From JAGTRI01 sp964580405 (lineage in GTDB: Archaea; Thermoproteota; Bathyarchaeia; Bathyarchaeales; DTEX01): 12,629 nucleotides of DNA. Of this stretch, positions 1 through 5,842 are shown in pieces. Below the pieces are notes generated by a model. That model had not been told where the DNA came from. It saw only the letters and a program-made list of their open reading frames with translations, and did not search any database. A program made the translations under genes and the position numbers. Numbering within the stretch: position 1 is the stretch's first letter; each line of letters opens with the position of its first letter. Location of the stretch: assembly GCA_964580405.1 (NCBI GenBank), contig CAZOKM010000046.1, positions 1-12,629 on the forward strand, written 5' to 3'.

Positions 1-813
1 TTCGCTGTTAAGAAACATCAGCAGATGGTCTTGGGAGATGATGAAACTCGGAAGCCCCTTAAAGTCGATGCACAAAAATTTGTCTTCTCCCAACTTCAGC
101 TTCTTAACAATGTAGGAGCTCCTCAACGACGAGTCAGTAATCAGGCGGATCACGACCTTGCTTGATCTATCGGCCAAGTCGTCTAAAGCCCCGGAATAGA
201 ACATTTGGAGGAGGTTCTCGTCTGAGGCGGCGATTAGAATCTCGTCTTTTGAGTCGCCTATGATCTCGTTGACCTTGATGTGGATCTGGTTCCTGCCCTT
301 CAGCACCTGTATGAACTCGTCATAGGATTCGGAGTCTTTGGTCGGAAAAGAGAAGACGTTCCAGCTGCCGAGAATTTTCTGTTTTTCCTCTTCGAGCCGC
401 GTGACCCTCTGCTTTCTCTGTTGAATCAGGGTTTCCAGCGCCTTGTCCACTGGGACAGCAGCGAACCTTATCGGCTTCTCGAGTATGCGGATGACTAAAC
501 CTTTTTCTTCGAGTCTTCTTAAAATCTTGTAAGTTTCCGTCCTGTGGAGCGAAAGAGACCTCGAAACCTTGTGCGCTTTCTGTTCTCCGAACTTTGCTAG
601 GTACACGTAGACTTTTGCCTCGTTTTTCGAAAGCCCAAACCTTGAAAAGGAAACGCAGAACTCCTTGAACTCGGAAAGGCTTTTCAGGTGAAACTTCAGG
701 CTTTGCATGTTCTCTAGAACGCCGATTTCCTCGTCCTCTTCGTCAGCTTCTGCGAGAAACTCGCTTTTCCTTGTCACCGAGTGCTTTGCTAGCGTCAAAG
801 AGGAAATCACCAT
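1..813 (-). CDS. TrmB-family transcriptional regulator, partial (C-terminus off the window)
   Basis: This is an open frame of 271 codons from ATG at 813 down to base 1 with no stop, so the 3' end is missing. Residues 55-115 form a winged helix-turn-helix of TrmB type: GLSKNEAKVYVYLAKFG, then a recognition region around SLSLHRTETYKILRRLEEKG. A charged coiled-coil-like helix follows at 123-148 (QQRKQRVTRLEEEKQKIL). Residues 160-271 look like the alpha/beta effector domain (EILIAASDENLL, VVIRLITDSS) that resembles a degenerate phospholipase-D fold in this family. An N-terminal extension of about 50 residues, including the acidic stretch EADEEDEE, precedes the HTH. TrmB proteins are sugar-responsive or global archaeal regulators; the ligand here is unknown. 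The ATG at 813 was chosen because the frame upstream closes and a TATA box lies about 50 bp upstream. Family call is firm; target genes are not inferable. Confidence 0.85.
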   Translation of the reverse strand, partial: MVISSLTLAKHSVTRKSEFLAEADEEDEEIGVLENMQSLKFHLKSLSEFKEFCVSFSRFGLSKNEAKVYVYLAKFGEQKAHKVSRSLSLHRTETYKILRRLEEKGLVIRILEKPIRFAAVPVDKALETLIQQRKQRVTRLEEEKQKILGSWNVFSFPTKDSESYDEFIQVLKGRNQIHIKVNEIIGDSKDEILIAASDENLLQMFYSGALDDLADRSSKVVIRLITDSSLRSSYIVKKLKLGEDKFLCIDFKGLPSFIISQDHLLMFLNSE

Positions 814-827
814 GAACAGAGGTTCAT
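807..827 (-). other. Six-codon mini-ORF and hairpin overlapping the regulator start codon
   Basis: Reading the minus strand, ATG at 827 opens a six-codon frame (M N L C S W, stop at 809-807) that runs over the regulator ATG at 813 in another frame. The same bases hold a perfect inverted repeat, ATGAAC-4 nt-GTTCAT (812-827). Its transcript could fold with the start codon in the 3' arm, or the DNA could be a protein site. The repeat is seen directly; its function is inference. Confidence 0.4.
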
Positions 828-835
828 TTCCCGGG

Positions 836-850
836 GCTTTGCATCAAAGC
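836..850. repeat. Inverted repeat GCTTTG-CAT-CAAAGC, candidate operator
   Basis: A perfect 6-bp inverted repeat with a 3-bp centre. It lies at the transcription start expected from the TATA-like box at 862-872, in front of the TrmB-like gene. Many TrmB-family proteins bind short palindromes at their own or target promoters, so autoregulation is a reasonable inference. The motif differs from the published Pyrococcus/Thermococcus TrmB and TrmBL1 sites that I remember. Confidence 0.45.
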
Positions 851-861
851 ATCGGCGGGGA

Positions 862-872
862 AATATAATATG
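862..872 (-). promoter_or_regulatory. TATA-like box of the TrmB-like gene
   Basis: On the minus strand the sequence reads ATATTATATTT. This is an A/T block in an otherwise GC-rich region, about 50 bp upstream of the ATG at 813, giving a predicted leader of about 25-30 nt. Confidence 0.5.
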
Positions 873-909
873 CATTATGAAAAGCCAATTCGGACTAATG
901 GTTCAGACC

Positions 910-1347
910 TTAACCTGACTTTTGCGCTTCAGGCTTGTTTTCGGGTTCAGCCACTTGGCTCTTCGCTGAGGACCTGATCAGATCTGGGGGCGGGTGGGGC
1001 GCGTTGATTATGCTAGACAAGACGAATACGGAGGTGAAGACGCGTTCGTAGACCCTTTCCAGAAGGTTGGGCACTTTCGTTTCTGGATTGGTCTGAAGCA
1101 GCTTCTCAACAACTTCGTTTCCGCCCGTGACCGTCACTGTCCCGTTCACGTCGAATTTCGCCATGTTCGGCTTCGTGTTGATCGCCAAGGCAAAGCTGAA
1201 GGTGGCTTCCCCGGTTCCCCGCTCCATCTCCTCTAGCTTCACGTTTACGTCGAACTCGGGCGACATGTCGTCCCTTTTGGGGCCTTCCATCAGAGCTCCT
1301 GCTAGGTTAATCAGTCTGACGTCTATGGACACTTCGTCGGAGCTCAT
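910..1347 (-). CDS. Small SecB-like-fold protein (possible chaperone)
   Basis: The protein is 145 aa, with ATG at 1347. Residues 5-75 are dominated by alternating hydrophobic beta-strand patterns (SIDVRLINLAG, FDVNVKLEEME, ATFSFALAINT, AKFDVNGTVTVTG). A predicted helix follows around 77-86, then a proline at 93 starts LLERVYERVFTSVFVLSSII. The core ends with INAPHPPPDLI (114-124). This order of four strands, a proline-started helix and a Pro-rich end resembles the SecB fold, including archaeal SecB-like proteins such as MJ0357. The tail after 128 (AEPENKPEAQKSG) is polar and probably disordered. There is no signal peptide. The gene is divergent from the AAA+ gene, 168 bp away, so a role in client presentation to that ATPase is conceivable but unproven. 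Fold assignment is by pattern only; it could be an unrelated beta-rich family. Confidence 0.5.
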   Translation of the reverse strand: MSSDEVSIDVRLINLAGALMEGPKRDDMSPEFDVNVKLEEMERGTGEATFSFALAINTKPNMAKFDVNGTVTVTGGNEVVEKLLQTNPETKVPNLLERVYERVFTSVFVLSSIINAPHPPPDLIRSSAKSQVAEPENKPEAQKSG

Positions 1348-1355
1348 CGGCGCAT
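1344..1355 (-). other. Three-codon mini-ORF with SD, overlapping the SecB-like start (ATGA)
   Basis: The minus strand reads GGAG (1364-1361), 5 nt, ATG CGC CGA TGA (1355-1344). The stop overlaps the real ATG at 1347 as ATGA. The SD is spaced 5 nt from the mini-ORF ATG but 13 nt from the gene ATG. Reinitiation-type coupling is possible. Confidence 0.4.
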
Positions 1356-1515
1356 CGTATCTCCTATTGTCGTTATGGAATGAACGGGTTCTTCGGACAT
1401 CCTTTGAACTAATGATGGCTGTCTACTGCCAATTTCCTTTTTGTGTGTAGGGAGACGCTACGTACATGTGTTTAAAGATAATAATCGCGAGAGTGGTTAC
1501 CACGGTGCTTAAGCG
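1348..1515. other. Divergent intergenic region between SecB-like and AAA+ genes
   Basis: This 168-bp region separates two divergent start codons. It carries a TATA-like element for the plus operon at 1471-1480. For the minus gene I see only an SD (1361-1364) and no convincing TATA box. No long inverted repeat was found. Confidence 0.5.
1471..1480 (+). promoter_or_regulatory. TATA-like box for the AAA+/VWA operon
   Basis: TTTAAAGATA is centred about 40 bp before the TTG at 1516. This predicts a transcript start near 1500 and a leader of roughly 10-16 nt, so translation would be nearly leaderless. No other A/T-rich box is nearby. Confidence 0.45.
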
Positions 1516-2568
1516 TTGGCGTCCTCGAGCGGAGGTGGAGACAAAAAGAAGGTGGGATACGGCGCCCACCACTTGAAGGCCATTGACGACAGACGCTTCG
1601 TCGAGACCCAAATCAACACGAAATACAACGGCACCAAACTCAGCCTCCTCATTAGAAAAACCATGGCGAGACCCGAACTGCTTAAAAAGTACGGCGTAGA
1701 AAAATACGACCTGCATCCCGACTTCGTTTTCGACGAGTCCGTGAGGGACATGACCCCGTCGAACGTGCCCGAGTACATCACGCCTCCGGGGAAAGACTAC
1801 ATCAAGCAGATGATTAGGGCTTTATACTACTTCAAGCAGTGCGCCCTAATCGGCCCAAGTGGCACTGGGAAAACGCACGTTGTCTACTTCATTTCCGAGT
1901 TGACGGGTCTCCCGATCTGGGAAGTCAACTGCGGCTTGCAGACGTCAACCTACGACCTTTTCGGGCGGTACATCGGCCTCGGGAAGGAGAATTGGATTGA
2001 TGGGCAGATCATTGCGTGGTGTAGATATGGCGGTCTTCTTTACCTGGACGAGGCAAACATGATGAAGCAAGACGTTGCGGCACGCCTGAACCCGATTCTG
2101 GACACCAGGGGCCACATCGTCCTCACCGAGAAGGACAACGAGGTCGTGAAGAGGCACGATTTTGGCTACGTCATCATCTCGATGAACCCTTTCTCAAGCG
2201 AGTTCAGCGGAACAAAGCCCCTGAACGCTGCCTTCAGAAGGAGGATGTCGGTTTGGCTCACGTTCGACTACCTCAGCGTTGGCACAAGCATTTCCAAACA
2301 GGAGATCTCTTTGATCCAGAAGAGAAGTGGGCTTGACGAGGACACATCTGCACGTATCGTGAAGGCTGGAGCGGAACTGCGGAGGCAGTACCAAATAGGC
2401 GACCTTCCCTACGGTCCGTCTCCTGGGGACCTCATGAACTGGGCTATTTTGATCGCGGACGGAAGCGACGCAATCACTGCGGCCAGCGAAAGTATCATCG
2501 GCACGACAAGCGACGACCTTGAAATTCAGGACACTGTCAGACGCATCATCAAGACGTACTTTTCGTAG
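1516..2568 (+). CDS. MoxR/CbbQ-type AAA+ ATPase
   Basis: The protein is 350 aa with a TTG start. Residues 1-100 are an N-terminal region without a recognised motif. The AAA+ core follows: Walker A GPSGTGKT (113-120), Walker B LLYLDE (174-179), sensor-1 Asn within IISMNP (220-225), and an arginine cluster AFRRRM (239-244) that would supply the arginine finger. At the usual sensor-2 position SPGDLMNWA (302-310), Gly stands where MoxR/CbbQ/NorQ relatives usually have Arg. The family remodels or activates enzymes together with a VWA partner, and that partner is the next gene, 22 nt downstream. An in-frame TAA at 1510-1512 excludes an earlier start. A GTG at 1552 (residue 13), preceded by GGAGGTG at 1531-1537, is a credible alternative start. 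Cytosolic; no client enzyme is recognisable beside it. GvpN also resembles this family, but no gas-vesicle genes are present. Confidence 0.9.
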   Translation: MASSSGGGDKKKVGYGAHHLKAIDDRRFVETQINTKYNGTKLSLLIRKTMARPELLKKYGVEKYDLHPDFVFDESVRDMTPSNVPEYITPPGKDYIKQMIRALYYFKQCALIGPSGTGKTHVVYFISELTGLPIWEVNCGLQTSTYDLFGRYIGLGKENWIDGQIIAWCRYGGLLYLDEANMMKQDVAARLNPILDTRGHIVLTEKDNEVVKRHDFGYVIISMNPFSSEFSGTKPLNAAFRRRMSVWLTFDYLSVGTSISKQEISLIQKRSGLDEDTSARIVKAGAELRRQYQIGDLPYGPSPGDLMNWAILIADGSDAITAASESIIGTTSDDLEIQDTVRRIIKTYFS

Positions 2569-2576
2569 GAGCTTCC

Positions 2577-2594
2577 ATGGTGGCTCGCCCATGA
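2577..2594 (+). other. Five-codon mini-ORF with SD, overlapping the VWA start (ATGA)
   Basis: GGAG at 2568-2571 is followed 5 nt later by ATG GTG GCT CGC CCA TGA (2577-2594). The stop overlaps the VWA gene ATG at 2591 as ATGA. The SD is 19 nt from that ATG, too far for direct use, so translation of the VWA gene may depend on reinitiation or coupling. Confidence 0.45.
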
Positions 2595-4327
2595 AGCTCT
2601 TTGAGTCGGCTTGGTTCTTCGCCTACGATTTGACGGGCAAGGAGCAGGGCACGTTCAAGATACTTGTTCGGGACAATATTCCGTTCCCATTCCTTTCGAT
2701 GGACGAATTCGGCTACGTCATCTGCCTGCCTAACATAAAAAAAGTTCAGGACGAAGTCGTCGAGTACAGTGGCATGCTCTTCAACCTCAAGGACGAAGGG
2801 CACAACCAAGTCATGTGGGACCTTTTCAAGTCGTCCGTCTGCTACCTCAGCCTCTACACCGTGGCGTCAAACGTCAAGGCGTACGCTGAGCACCTGAAGG
2901 GGAAGGACGAGGACATCGCGCTAAACGCGATCAACCTTGTCGAGGACGCGATGTTAACGGCCTACTACAAGACCTTCCAACAGCAGCTGATGCCTGAATT
3001 CATGCTTGCCAACGCCATCTCGTACCTACTGCTCAAGCCAGCGCGCATTATACGAAATTCAGCGGTCAAACTGGCAGTTTCCGCGCTTTCTCTTTACAAA
3101 ACTGGCATGATCAAAGGCTCGTTGCCTGACGAAACGCTTAGGGAAACAAAAAATATTGTTGAAATGCTTAGGGTGCTGGAGAACGAAACGGTCAAGGCCT
3201 ACTCTGAACGAATGACCCAAGCGAACGGCGAAAAAGCTGAGTTCAGGACGGCGAATGATGACCTTAAGGCCAAGATTTTTTTGGAAGTCTACGCCAGCCT
3301 TCTTAAGGCGTCAAACGTCGTATCGGAGGTTCCTTCGTTCCTGTACATGAACCATCCGACGAAGACCTCCGTTTTCTTCGACAACGCGAACGTGCCCACG
3401 CAGGACGAGCTAAAGGCAGTTCTAGACGAGATGGACCGCAGATTGGGGATCAACGTTGACCACAAACTGAACATGCTGCAGAACGAGGCAGTGCAGAACC
3501 TCACGGACTGGACGACGAAGGAGTGGAAAGCCAAGAAAATTCTGGACAAATACAGGCTTGCGGGCGAGGGAACGCGGTTCAAGGAGTTCAGGTTCCCCGA
3601 CGAAGACTACACCGAGTTCCTGCGTCGGAAGACCAGCCATTCGAAAACCATCAGGCGCATCACGAACAGGCTCGCGACCTTTTACAACCTGTCGGGCGAC
3701 GACTTCAGGCGAGACGCGGGGGTCATCGACATCCAAGAAGCCATCCAGGTGGTCGCCAGTAAAAGTAAGCGGTCCGACATCTTCATGGAGGACACTCTGA
3801 GGGACCGTGGGCAGACGTGGGCGATACTTGTCGACGTGAGCCTAAGCTTGAGGCAGTTCGCGGGCGAGGTCAAGGACGTCGTTCTTTGCCTGACCGAGGT
3901 TTCGCGGAAACTGTTCCAGGACAATCGTTCCTTGGGGATCTACGCCTTCGGCGACAAGTTCTACGTGATCAAGGACTTCTCTGAGAACCACGGCAGGACT
4001 ATTTCCTCGAGGATCGGCGGGATAGAGCACAGCGGCATGACGTACCTGCCTGACGGCATCAAGATCATTTCGCAGGTGCTGAAGAGGCAGTACGAGGAGG
4101 AAAAGATTTTAATCGTCGTTACTGACGGCCACCCGACCGGGTACAAGGGCGTCGTCGAGGACACGAGAGAGCAGGTCGCAGTGGCCATGAGGAGAGGACT
4201 GAGCGTGATCGGGATCGGGATCGACAGTAACGGGATAAAGGACTTTTTCCCAGTGAACTGTGTCGTCAGGACACCCTACGAGCTCATGAAGAAATTCTCG
4301 GATACCTTCTTCCAACTTACTTTTTGA
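2591..4327 (+). CDS. CobT/NorD-like von Willebrand factor A domain protein
   Basis: The protein is 578 aa. The C-terminal third is a VWA domain starting at about 408. It has a complete metal-ion-dependent adhesion site: D415-x-S417-x-S419 in LVDVSLS, T484 in GMTYLPDG, and D512 in VVTDGHP. This is the set needed to bind a divalent ion and grip a partner. The long N-terminal part is mostly helical; LVEDAMLTAYY (116-126) recalls the 'EDAR' segment of NorD/CobT/CbbO proteins. Lying 22 nt behind the AAA+ gene, it is the expected adaptor of that ATPase, linking it to a client. The frame is open back to 2519 (overlapping the AAA+ gene). ATG 2591 is preferred because it begins a folded-looking N-terminus, whereas the upstream residues (SSRRTFRRSF) read like frame-shadow sequence. 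There is no signal peptide or membrane segment. The middle region (about 270-400) is highly charged. Confidence 0.85.
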   Translation: MKLFESAWFFAYDLTGKEQGTFKILVRDNIPFPFLSMDEFGYVICLPNIKKVQDEVVEYSGMLFNLKDEGHNQVMWDLFKSSVCYLSLYTVASNVKAYAEHLKGKDEDIALNAINLVEDAMLTAYYKTFQQQLMPEFMLANAISYLLLKPARIIRNSAVKLAVSALSLYKTGMIKGSLPDETLRETKNIVEMLRVLENETVKAYSERMTQANGEKAEFRTANDDLKAKIFLEVYASLLKASNVVSEVPSFLYMNHPTKTSVFFDNANVPTQDELKAVLDEMDRRLGINVDHKLNMLQNEAVQNLTDWTTKEWKAKKILDKYRLAGEGTRFKEFRFPDEDYTEFLRRKTSHSKTIRRITNRLATFYNLSGDDFRRDAGVIDIQEAIQVVASKSKRSDIFMEDTLRDRGQTWAILVDVSLSLRQFAGEVKDVVLCLTEVSRKLFQDNRSLGIYAFGDKFYVIKDFSENHGRTISSRIGGIEHSGMTYLPDGIKIISQVLKRQYEEEKILIVVTDGHPTGYKGVVEDTREQVAVAMRRGLSVIGIGIDSNGIKDFFPVNCVVRTPYELMKKFSDTFFQLTF

Positions 4328-4338
4328 AATAACTATTC

Positions 4339-4350
4339 AGAAGTACTTCT
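4339..4350. repeat. Perfect 12-bp palindrome between convergent stop codons
   Basis: AGAAGTACTTCT lies in the 26-bp gap between the VWA stop (4325-4327) and the stop of the convergent gene (4354-4356). It is followed by no T-run on the plus strand, so a classic terminator is doubtful. It could be a bidirectional 3'-end signal or a protein site. Confidence 0.4.
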
Positions 4351-4353
4351 CGC

Positions 4354-5058
4354 CTATTTCTGTGGATTACTCGCTGTTTCCTGCTTGTTTTCAGGCTTTG
4401 GCTGTTCGGGTTGGGTTGCGGCAGGAGCCTCTTTGGTATCGTCCGCTTTCTGTTCAGTTGGCTTTTCAGCTTCTTCCTTCGGGGCGTTTTCCTGCCGTTT
4501 GAGGGCTTCCTGCATCGCCGCGATGGATTCCATGGACGTGGACAGGAACATGTCCAGCTTGAACTTGTCCGGAATCTTTCCCGAGGGTTCGATGATGACC
4601 TTTTCTGGGACGCCCTCCAAAAAGTACACTGAGTAGACCGTGTCCGAGCCCAAGCCGATCTTCTGCAGCTCATCAAGTAAGCCCTTCATTTCTTTAAGAC
4701 GTTCGAGGTTCGTCTTGAACTTGTCCACCGCCTCGAAGAAGATTTCGGCTTTGCACTGCTTCTCCGCCGACACCATGAGCCCCTTGTAGTTGAACCACTC
4801 GTCGGAGGCGGCAGCTCCCTTCTTCTTGCCGCCCTTTTTTTCTCCCTTTTTGCCGCCTGCCTGCTTCGCTAACCCCTTTTCGCGGAGCTGCTTCTCCAGC
4901 TCTTCGGGGTTGCCGCCTTGCTCTCTCAGCAGCGTGCCGAGGCTTTCGTTGTAGTCCTTTAGGAAGCTTTCGTACCACGTGATTTCTTTGTCGACGTAGG
5001 CTCCGACGTCGCTTAACGTGCGGAAGTAGCGGATTTCGACTGGGAAAACCTTGTTCAT
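4354..5058 (-). CDS. Uncharacterised cytosolic protein with Lys/Gly linker and Pro/Glu/Lys tail
   Basis: The protein is 234 aa, with ATG at 5058 and GAGGG 8 nt upstream (5067-5071). I do not recognise the family. Residues 1-65 are charged and probably helical (LREQGGNPEELEKQLREKG). Residues 66-80 are a lysine/glycine run (GGKKGEKKGGKKKG). Residues 88-135 are again helical (SAEKQCKAEIFFEAVDKF). A short beta-like unit follows at 139-157 (TVYSVYFLEGVPEKVIIEPSG). From about 190 the tail is rich in E, K, P, Q and T and probably disordered. It is second in an operon with the 187-aa gene (64-nt gap) and faces the AAA+/VWA operon. The Lys/Gly run could bind nucleic acid or an acidic partner, but this is inference. 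The tail resembles in composition that of the SecB-like protein. Confidence 0.75.
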   Translation of the reverse strand: MNKVFPVEIRYFRTLSDVGAYVDKEITWYESFLKDYNESLGTLLREQGGNPEELEKQLREKGLAKQAGGKKGEKKGGKKKGAAASDEWFNYKGLMVSAEKQCKAEIFFEAVDKFKTNLERLKEMKGLLDELQKIGLGSDTVYSVYFLEGVPEKVIIEPSGKIPDKFKLDMFLSTSMESIAAMQEALKRQENAPKEEAEKPTEQKADDTKEAPAATQPEQPKPENKQETASNPQK

Positions 5059-5122
5059 TTCACACGCCCTCGACTGGAGCCTGGGGTCCGCTTCGAAAAC
5101 GTCTGGCCTTTATCTGCATTGG

Positions 5123-5686
5123 TCACTGCTGGGGGATGAGGACCTTCTTGACCTTGTCCTCTTGGAACTCGCCGACGGGTTTTTCGTCGTGGTTCTCGAA
5201 GGGTCTCTGGATGTTCTTCAGCTCCTCGTTAACCATTTCGAGGAAGTTGAGGCGGACGCTGACCCGCTTCATGTAGAGGCTAACTTCCTCCCTGAGCTTG
5301 GGTATCAGAGCCCACACGACCATCAGAATCGTCTCGGGCGGGTACTTCTCCAGAGACTTCGACTCGACCTTGCCGTCCTTCTGCACGACGATGAGGTGGC
5401 ACTGGGTGTTGAGGATGAGTTCCCTAGCCTTGTCCATCTCGGGAACCGTCTTCTGCGGCAACACAACCGAAAGTTCCAGCTCTGACAGGATTTTGCTCAG
5501 GTACCCGCATACCTGTGTGACCATGCTTGACTCGGCGTTCAGGTACTCGCTTAACTGGCGGGCGTCTTCGGTTATGACCCTGAGGAGTCCGCTGAGCTTC
5601 TCGCCTACGTCCTTGGCTTTGTTGTCGTCTATTTCCTTGTCTTGAAAGACCGAGGCGTAGTCCACCATGCTTTCGTCTTCAGGCAA
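5123..5686 (-). CDS. Uncharacterised helical protein, first gene of the operon
   Basis: The protein is 187 aa and I do not recognise the family. It has an acidic N-terminus (MPEDESMVDYA), then predominantly helical segments: 24-70 (KAKDVGEKLSGLLRVITEDA), a short strand-like pair near 97-108 (CHLIVVQKDGKV), and a long amphipathic helix at 116-160 (EEVSLYMKRVSVRLNFLEMV). It ends in a charged tail. There is no signal peptide or membrane helix. The start is TTG at 5686, chosen because AGGTGAT (5693-5699), an excellent match to the 16S anti-SD, sits 6 nt upstream; ATG at residue 7 (5668) is the alternative. It is cotranscribed with the 234-aa gene and adjacent to the AAA+/VWA pair, so it may be a client or structural partner of that machine. 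Confidence 0.75.
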   Translation of the reverse strand: MPEDESMVDYASVFQDKEIDDNKAKDVGEKLSGLLRVITEDARQLSEYLNAESSMVTQVCGYLSKILSELELSVVLPQKTVPEMDKARELILNTQCHLIVVQKDGKVESKSLEKYPPETILMVVWALIPKLREEVSLYMKRVSVRLNFLEMVNEELKNIQRPFENHDEKPVGEFQEDKVKKVLIPQQ

Positions 5687-5692
5687 ACAGGA

Positions 5693-5699
5693 ATCACCT
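5693..5699 (-). promoter_or_regulatory. Strong Shine-Dalgarno deciding a TTG start
   Basis: The minus strand reads AGGTGAT, 6 nt before TTG at 5686. It is much stronger than anything upstream of the ATG at 5668, and it argues for the TTG start of the 187-aa protein. Confidence 0.6.
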
Positions 5700-5714
5700 T
5701 CTTAGGGCTAGCTG

Positions 5715-5734
5715 TCAACTTTTTATCAACTTTT
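5715..5734. repeat. Tandem 9-bp direct repeats, 11-bp period
   Basis: TCAACTTTT occurs at 5715-5723 and 5726-5734, one helical turn apart, in the promoter region of the minus operon; a partial copy CAACTTT is at 5775-5781. The spacing suits a protein binding one DNA face. Another TCAACTTTT inside the GNAT gene (5892-5900) warns that the motif is not rare in this AT-rich stretch. Confidence 0.35.
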
Positions 5735-5842
5735 GGACGTCTTAAGTAAATTTGTGCGTTCAGAAAGAGACACACAACTTTCCTATCTGACAATTATTAT
5801 AAGATGGCAATTGACTACGTCGATAGTAAAATAATTGGCTGA

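Larger units (their letters stand above)
5687..5842. other. AT-rich intergenic region upstream of the two-gene minus operon
   Basis: This 156-bp region lies between the GNAT stop and the TTG at 5686. It holds the SD at 5693-5699, the direct repeats at 5715-5734, and several weak TATA-like blocks (for example near 5741-5752 and 5793-5803 on the minus strand), none decisive. T-rich sequence on the minus strand just past 5843 could end GNAT transcription. Confidence 0.4.

Noticed and set aside
1516..4327. Gas-vesicle (GvpN) locus
   Set aside because: The AAA+ protein resembles GvpN as well as CbbQ, but no GvpA, GvpF/L or other vesicle proteins are present, and the VWA partner fits the CobT/NorD pairing better.
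4317..4676. Minus-strand Arg/Ser-rich ORF
   Set aside because: It overlaps the 234-aa gene in another frame, with a composition typical of a frame shadow.
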